From Pandoraea norimbergensis (lineage in GTDB: Bacteria > Pseudomonadota > Gammaproteobacteria > Burkholderiales > Burkholderiaceae), in NCBI RefSeq assembly GCF_001465545.3, contig NZ_CP013480.3, positions 2,170,001 through 2,234,000 of the forward strand: DNA of 64,000 bases, in the 5' to 3' direction. The stretch's first letter is position 1, and every line of letters starts with the position of its first letter. The position numbers were made by a program, and so were the translations under genes. The notes beneath the pieces are model-generated. The model had not been told where the DNA came from. It saw nothing but the letters and a program-made list of their open reading frames with translations, and ran no database searches. This document shows positions 62,901 to 64,000 of this stretch, one piece after another.

Positions 62901-64000
62901 CTCTATGCAATGAGCAGTCCGGCCGTCGCGCCCAGCCCGGCGACGTCGTCGCAGGCGACCATGCTCGCCGCGGGCTCGCGCTCGGCGTCGATCCGGCTGG
63001 TGGGCGGTGCCGACCTCACGTCGGCCGACCAACGCGCACGCCAGAGCACTCGGGCGCTGGCCGGACAGGGTAACGTCACGCTGAGCGATCCGGCGTACAA
63101 CAGTTCTCTCGCTGGCAAGTACTTCAGCGTGCTGCGTACCGGCACGGGCACACTCGATATTCTCGCGGGCGGCAGCTTCAGCGAAACCACTCCGTATGGC
63201 GTCTACACGGCGGGCACCACCTCCGCGCCGGTACTCGCCGCCGACGGCTCGAATCCGTACGACCTGCCGGGCGCGGCGAGCGGCGGGGGGCTTCATGTCT
63301 GGTATCCGGAGCACGGCGGCGACGTGCTGATCGCTGCACAGCAGGACATCACCGGCAACATCCAGATTGCCGACAACAGTCAGCGATACGACGACAGCAA
63401 CTACACGGCGAACTGGCTGTGGCGTCAGGGCGGCAGCGGGGCGACCAGCGATCTGGGCGCATGGGGCATCAATTTCGGTTCGATGGCGGTCATGAGTCAG
63501 TGGGACCGCGTGCCGAGACTTGTCGGCTTTCAGGGGATTGGCACGCTCGGCGGCGGCAATCTGAGCGTGATCGCAGGCCGCAACGCCGGGGTGATGTCGT
63601 CGAACAGCGCGACGATTTCGCCCGGGCTCGATCTGGCGGTGGCATCGACCGGCCGTGTGCTCGCCGACGGCACCCTCGTGCAGACGGGGGGCGGCGATCT
63701 GACGGTGAAGGTCGGCGGCATGCTCAACGGACGCCCGTCCACGGGACGTTCCGACGCGGTGTCGGACTATTTCGGCTCGATCACCGATCTGCGCGGGAAC
63801 ACGACGATCGATGCGGGTTCTGTCGGCGCAACCGCGCCGTTTGGCAACGGCAGCTACTGGAAGAGTTTCGATCCGCGTGCGATGGACGTGAGCGTCATCA
63901 AGGGTGTCACGCAGACGCGTGGGCCGACGATCATTCCGGGGGACGGCACCGTCAGCGTGACCACGCGCGGCGATCTCGTGATCGGTGGTGTAGGCGATGC
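53937..64000 (+). CDS. Giant filamentous-haemagglutinin-like exoprotein 2 (3' end outside window)
   Basis: Open from the ATG at 53937 to the window edge, at least 3,354 codons. The N-terminus MPSNSQPTLLPASSGSQDRD is basic and extended; the signal segment KPLVQAAALTLLASSAAHAQ differs from that of exoprotein 1. From QQAFSNAWF onward the TPS domain is the same, residue for residue, for about 390 codons, then similarity becomes looser but continues to the edge (for example FVSGRGGSVNVLNTPLVNAN and RTGETSGDI). A PAGT/PTGT-rich insertion lies at about 57,040-57,480. By alignment with exoprotein 1, about 2.2 kb of coding sequence should remain beyond the window. The ATG lacks a good ribosome-binding site, so the start is tentative. 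It is probably secreted by the same kind of TpsB partner. Confidence 0.85.
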   Translation, partial: MPSNSQPTLLPASSGSQDRDSRRAQPRRRLGHVILNLHRKPLVQAAALTLLASSAAHAQQAFSNAWFAARGAAQATATQTGRLPNGAPVSSLMDPSAQQQQANAQLQTSIANLSTAAQSIAAMQAAQATARAAAANTNATIPDGLSEGGLKVDTNSLTKGWLNANAPTQTVSGGKASVNVQQTADKAILNWETFNVGRNTSVNFQQQSDWAVLNRVNDPQARPSQIQGQLHGDGTVLILNRNGVIFGGTSQVDTRNLVVAATRMSDAQFTSGLYGANGTTPSFTDALGKVEVQAGATITTRAPTSVTQGGGYVLLLGKEVSNAGTIITPQGQVAMAAGDSFVIRKGVGTDANTASTTRGNEVSPQFVAQSTAGKVVNTGLLMAPEGDVTMAGRDVQQLGVAVATTTVNTRGTIHLLNSASDTLGKVTMGSGALTSVLISDNGATALDSQRTAMIQDSAAQDLLRGGASTGLFDNLSKLSDRRDQSRVEIVSGGNVEFQGNSLTLATGGQIAVSATNRSFVGTGAQLDVSGAVGVSLSMDSNNVKVNVQGNEQRDAPGNRDNTALNNANVYIDRRRLIYVPASVGGYANQRWYTGGGLLEVGGYLSNVAHGVGEWAAQGGTVTLGGNEVVTQTGASINLSGGSLNVQTGYLNQSWLKGVDGQIYNVNTAPANMIYTGVYTGFSVEHPRWGTAATESYASPLIAPQRVLQNGYTVGRDAGRLTISAPTAVLEGNVISNVYTGPVQTQARPTGLTDGYSLSQFAVARSGSFTLGQYAGVGRTDAFASDVVIGAVVDITSAMKVGDALDAARKNTVWIDAARLNGYGLSEIDLVTRDDIAVNGDLRLANGGRLSLVAPQVDISGNVTVPSGTVNISNLFNQAGNLYPVALMRTDDTSSLTLASGAKIDTRGLWINGTTEPGAMSGAAFLNGGNVTFDATGDVTIADGSVIDVSSGGAILANGKTRGGTGGNVTLIAGDSASNHPITVGALDLNGQIVAYGVNGGGKLTISTPDGILIGNNASLSGGTLAAGTSANVSVKLAQPYTVPAGTPLPFSTIDMHLRLVFDVPTPAPIDVDSGFTGVITGAAWVVPAGVTLMTRRPPGQFGYDYWSTGQTVPAGKDVFGFNGTIPTGTVIPSNVFTSPLPVLPYKVVYTAGTVSNVAVTYPAGAIVPAGTVFAQDVAVLPVPVFNAGGSTGGATFFNAGFASYDINGGQGVRVDNGVTLAPTMPVYRFNAASVSARTGSDPSKVMDVVLPPLFAENAQTDTLTQRGGASLALRSLGRDYQGNPTGSEVAISKGASVVVDPGQSITLDSFSKITVDGSLVAHGGKIALTSEADNVLPSARNFDNSGNNLGWAIWLGPTASLDVSGLGYTATDASGRTYGTVLDGGSIALNGGPSFVIVRPGAELNADGTSAVVDTATVSGQPSNAAGSMMRVSNGGAISLASTSGLLVDGNLHAKSGGAGASGGDLSLSLLTPTFQDRANAIPDSALVASQFTVTQARSTPVVLAGPQSLAALPFGYATVSADQIKDGGFSSASLLTTDYLIFKGDVTLSLDKSVKLMANAITSSAPFAGTQPATSNNVRIAAPYVSLSGTPAIYQDGYRTGSIGNPDTTNVPTTATFEVDANLIDFQGPISFSANTRYLDASYQWVSTPAAGFRTARFVSQGDIRFLPTPSLDSGTSLITSWDFDFEAAQVYPGTGAVASITAANSNPNYNGTIRFGRTTDTLPDQPMSVFGTLMMTAPTIEQGGVLRAPFGKIFIGQLMASGRGGAILPQQIDFLPGSVTSVSTDGLTMPYGGTFDGVTYNYNGAALNAASTVVAGGFTFGGYGIGSGIRIRGSSINVDSGAVLDLSGGGSLTGAGFVSGRGGSVNVLNTPLVNANPTMTLSKAGDKVYAIVPGYTSAYAPVSPENGAGDPAIGQRITIGDGVPGLPAGTYTLLPSNYALLPGAYRVEIGGTGQNLPTSATAAGNGTYLVAGYTGIANTSVRSQLPSTLLVTPGTAVRKYSQFNEQSYSDFLTSQAAQFGGLAPMLPRDGKALDVVLTTPATIPTGSVFTFDGTARFDAAPGGIAGQAAVEQVGEITTGTRTAGFAGVSVAAGDLSAMGAPRLSINGYPAFLSNTGYFFFASTGGAPADLYVRDGVNLSAAEIFLVGNNVRVGNNVTLSTIGKGTAPFDTASTGAPYTSSYTVLGLSNGDVEFSGSQSSTGTISIGSGSGLFAQGTLAFSTNGASTLDPSARFGARNILLAVGSLNVGDAAQVAAAGNPAGVLFNQAMLTTLLQGDPSSGAPALQKLTLGAAGAINVFGSSELDARGSGVNLVLKAPAIYGYGTSGDHATIAADQITWNGVSGTSAPVIAAGGPGTGTGSLSLVAKEIDLGTYVSTDATNVTRTIYGFNNVDLTASDRIVSAGNSALFVYQAPSTQSGDVFGQSGTGGNLTLVTPLVTGSPKSIMRYATAGALNIVAPQGSAPSAATSTIAGAEIDLTGDSVRIGSTVLLPSGKLVVDATHDIVLDGNSRIDLSGQPVQIQNATVYGFGGTAIFSSAQGSLSQAAGGTLDVSAQNANAGEVTMNASQGTLTLDGTLRGSANPGFLSGDFNASAGTFADFAGLNASLNRGGYFDGRSFVQKQGDLVVGDGVRAHNVGISVDAGSLTVNGTIDASGTSPGTIRLSAGNGLTLGGSAVLDAHGKTLQVDSYGAPIEAKNRGHIELSAAGGTLTLSPGATLDLSTPDGRSYGDIVLNAMRTGETSGDIAINAPGPFTIRGAQSIALNGVWTYNLSGGSTISQSTLDTYDAASQTFMNAAAGNGALAARTAGLSAYGSAYHLRPGVQIASVGDLSTIGDIDLSKYRYGPGADRDPNSPTYGAGEPMALVVRAGGNLTVKGSISDGFRASSGAPATYSLIDVTTANGFAKQTGSDGSHAFTYWFNETSDVYFATAWTVPNTAFYNWWTQNWWGPYVDSNGVSYNPGDTIPAGTTISAQNSYGFGFDASNLPQLYAMSSPAVAPSPATSSQATMLAAGSRSASIRLVGGADLTSADQRARQSTRALAGQGNVTLSDPAYNSSLAGKYFSVLRTGTGTLDILAGGSFSETTPYGVYTAGTTSAPVLAADGSNPYDLPGAASGGGLHVWYPEHGGDVLIAAQQDITGNIQIADNSQRYDDSNYTANWLWRQGGSGATSDLGAWGINFGSMAVMSQWDRVPRLVGFQGIGTLGGGNLSVIAGRNAGVMSSNSATISPGLDLAVASTGRVLADGTLVQTGGGDLTVKVGGMLNGRPSTGRSDAVSDYFGSITDLRGNTTIDAGSVGATAPFGNGSYWKSFDPRAMDVSVIKGVTQTRGPTIIPGDGTVSVTTRGDLVIGGVGD
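54120..55306 (+). repeat. Duplicated secretion-domain DNA, copy 2
   Basis: Partner of 39041-40227, 15,079 bp away in direct orientation. Identity covers silent codon positions, which points to recent gene conversion or duplication rather than selection on protein sequence. Recombination between copies would delete the intervening cassette. Confidence 0.9.

Noticed and set aside
1..64000. CRISPR arrays, insertion sequences, prophage genes
   Set aside because: I saw no regularly spaced repeats, transposase, integrase or phage structural genes. The only long repeat is the duplicated exoprotein domain.

Overview
The window is high-GC DNA from a betaproteobacterium of the Burkholderiaceae, most likely Pandoraea or a close relative. 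This rests on the mfd-ispD-ispF block, the AhpC/AhpD pair, the OmpR/EnvZ pair, the DUF1800/DUF1501 pair and the ECF-sigma/FecR/filamentous-haemagglutinin cassettes. The genus is an inference from gene content; I could not run a search.

Layout. 1-11,014: two enormous tandem paralogous proteins of unknown function, the first cut by the window edge, joined by an ATGA stop/start overlap. 11,037-16,191: a minus-strand catabolic cluster (GlxA-type regulator, cysteine hydrolase, ornithine-cyclodeaminase-like reductase, threonine-dehydratase-like enzyme, MHS transporter) resembling the EutB/EutC pair that handles hydroxyaspartate-type amino acids. 16,445-30,846: mostly core genes: argE, mfd, divergent ispD-ispF, ahpD and ahpC with a well-formed candidate OxyR-controlled promoter, ompR-envZ, a DUF1800/DUF1501 pair, and a squalene-synthase-fold protein with altered acidic motifs. 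30,971-35,150: DUF427, tRNA-Leu(UAG), small secreted or lipoproteins, and a divergent SDR/LysR pair.

35,300-64,000: the most interesting region. Two consecutive cell-surface-signalling cassettes each contain a stand-alone STN-domain protein with a TonB-C-like end, an ECF sigma factor and a FecR-type anti-sigma factor with an RRxFL pre-membrane motif. Each is followed by a giant filamentous-haemagglutinin-like exoprotein (4,095 aa; at least 3,354 codons and running off the window). A third ECF sigma gene precedes them. The layout matches the VreA-VreI-VreR (PUMA3) type of signalling associated with DUF3739 haemagglutinins, not iron-siderophore uptake: no TonB-dependent barrel is present. Five promoters (ECF sigma 1, both FecR genes, both exoproteins) share an element, G[CT]GG-N17-[CT]GTC[AT]T, with invariant spacing. 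The likely logic is STN protein to FecR to ECF sigma to exoprotein. The mature N-terminal secretion domains of the two exoproteins are virtually identical in DNA over 1.15 kb, while the signal peptides and beta-helices differ, which points to recent gene conversion. No TpsB transporter is visible in the window.
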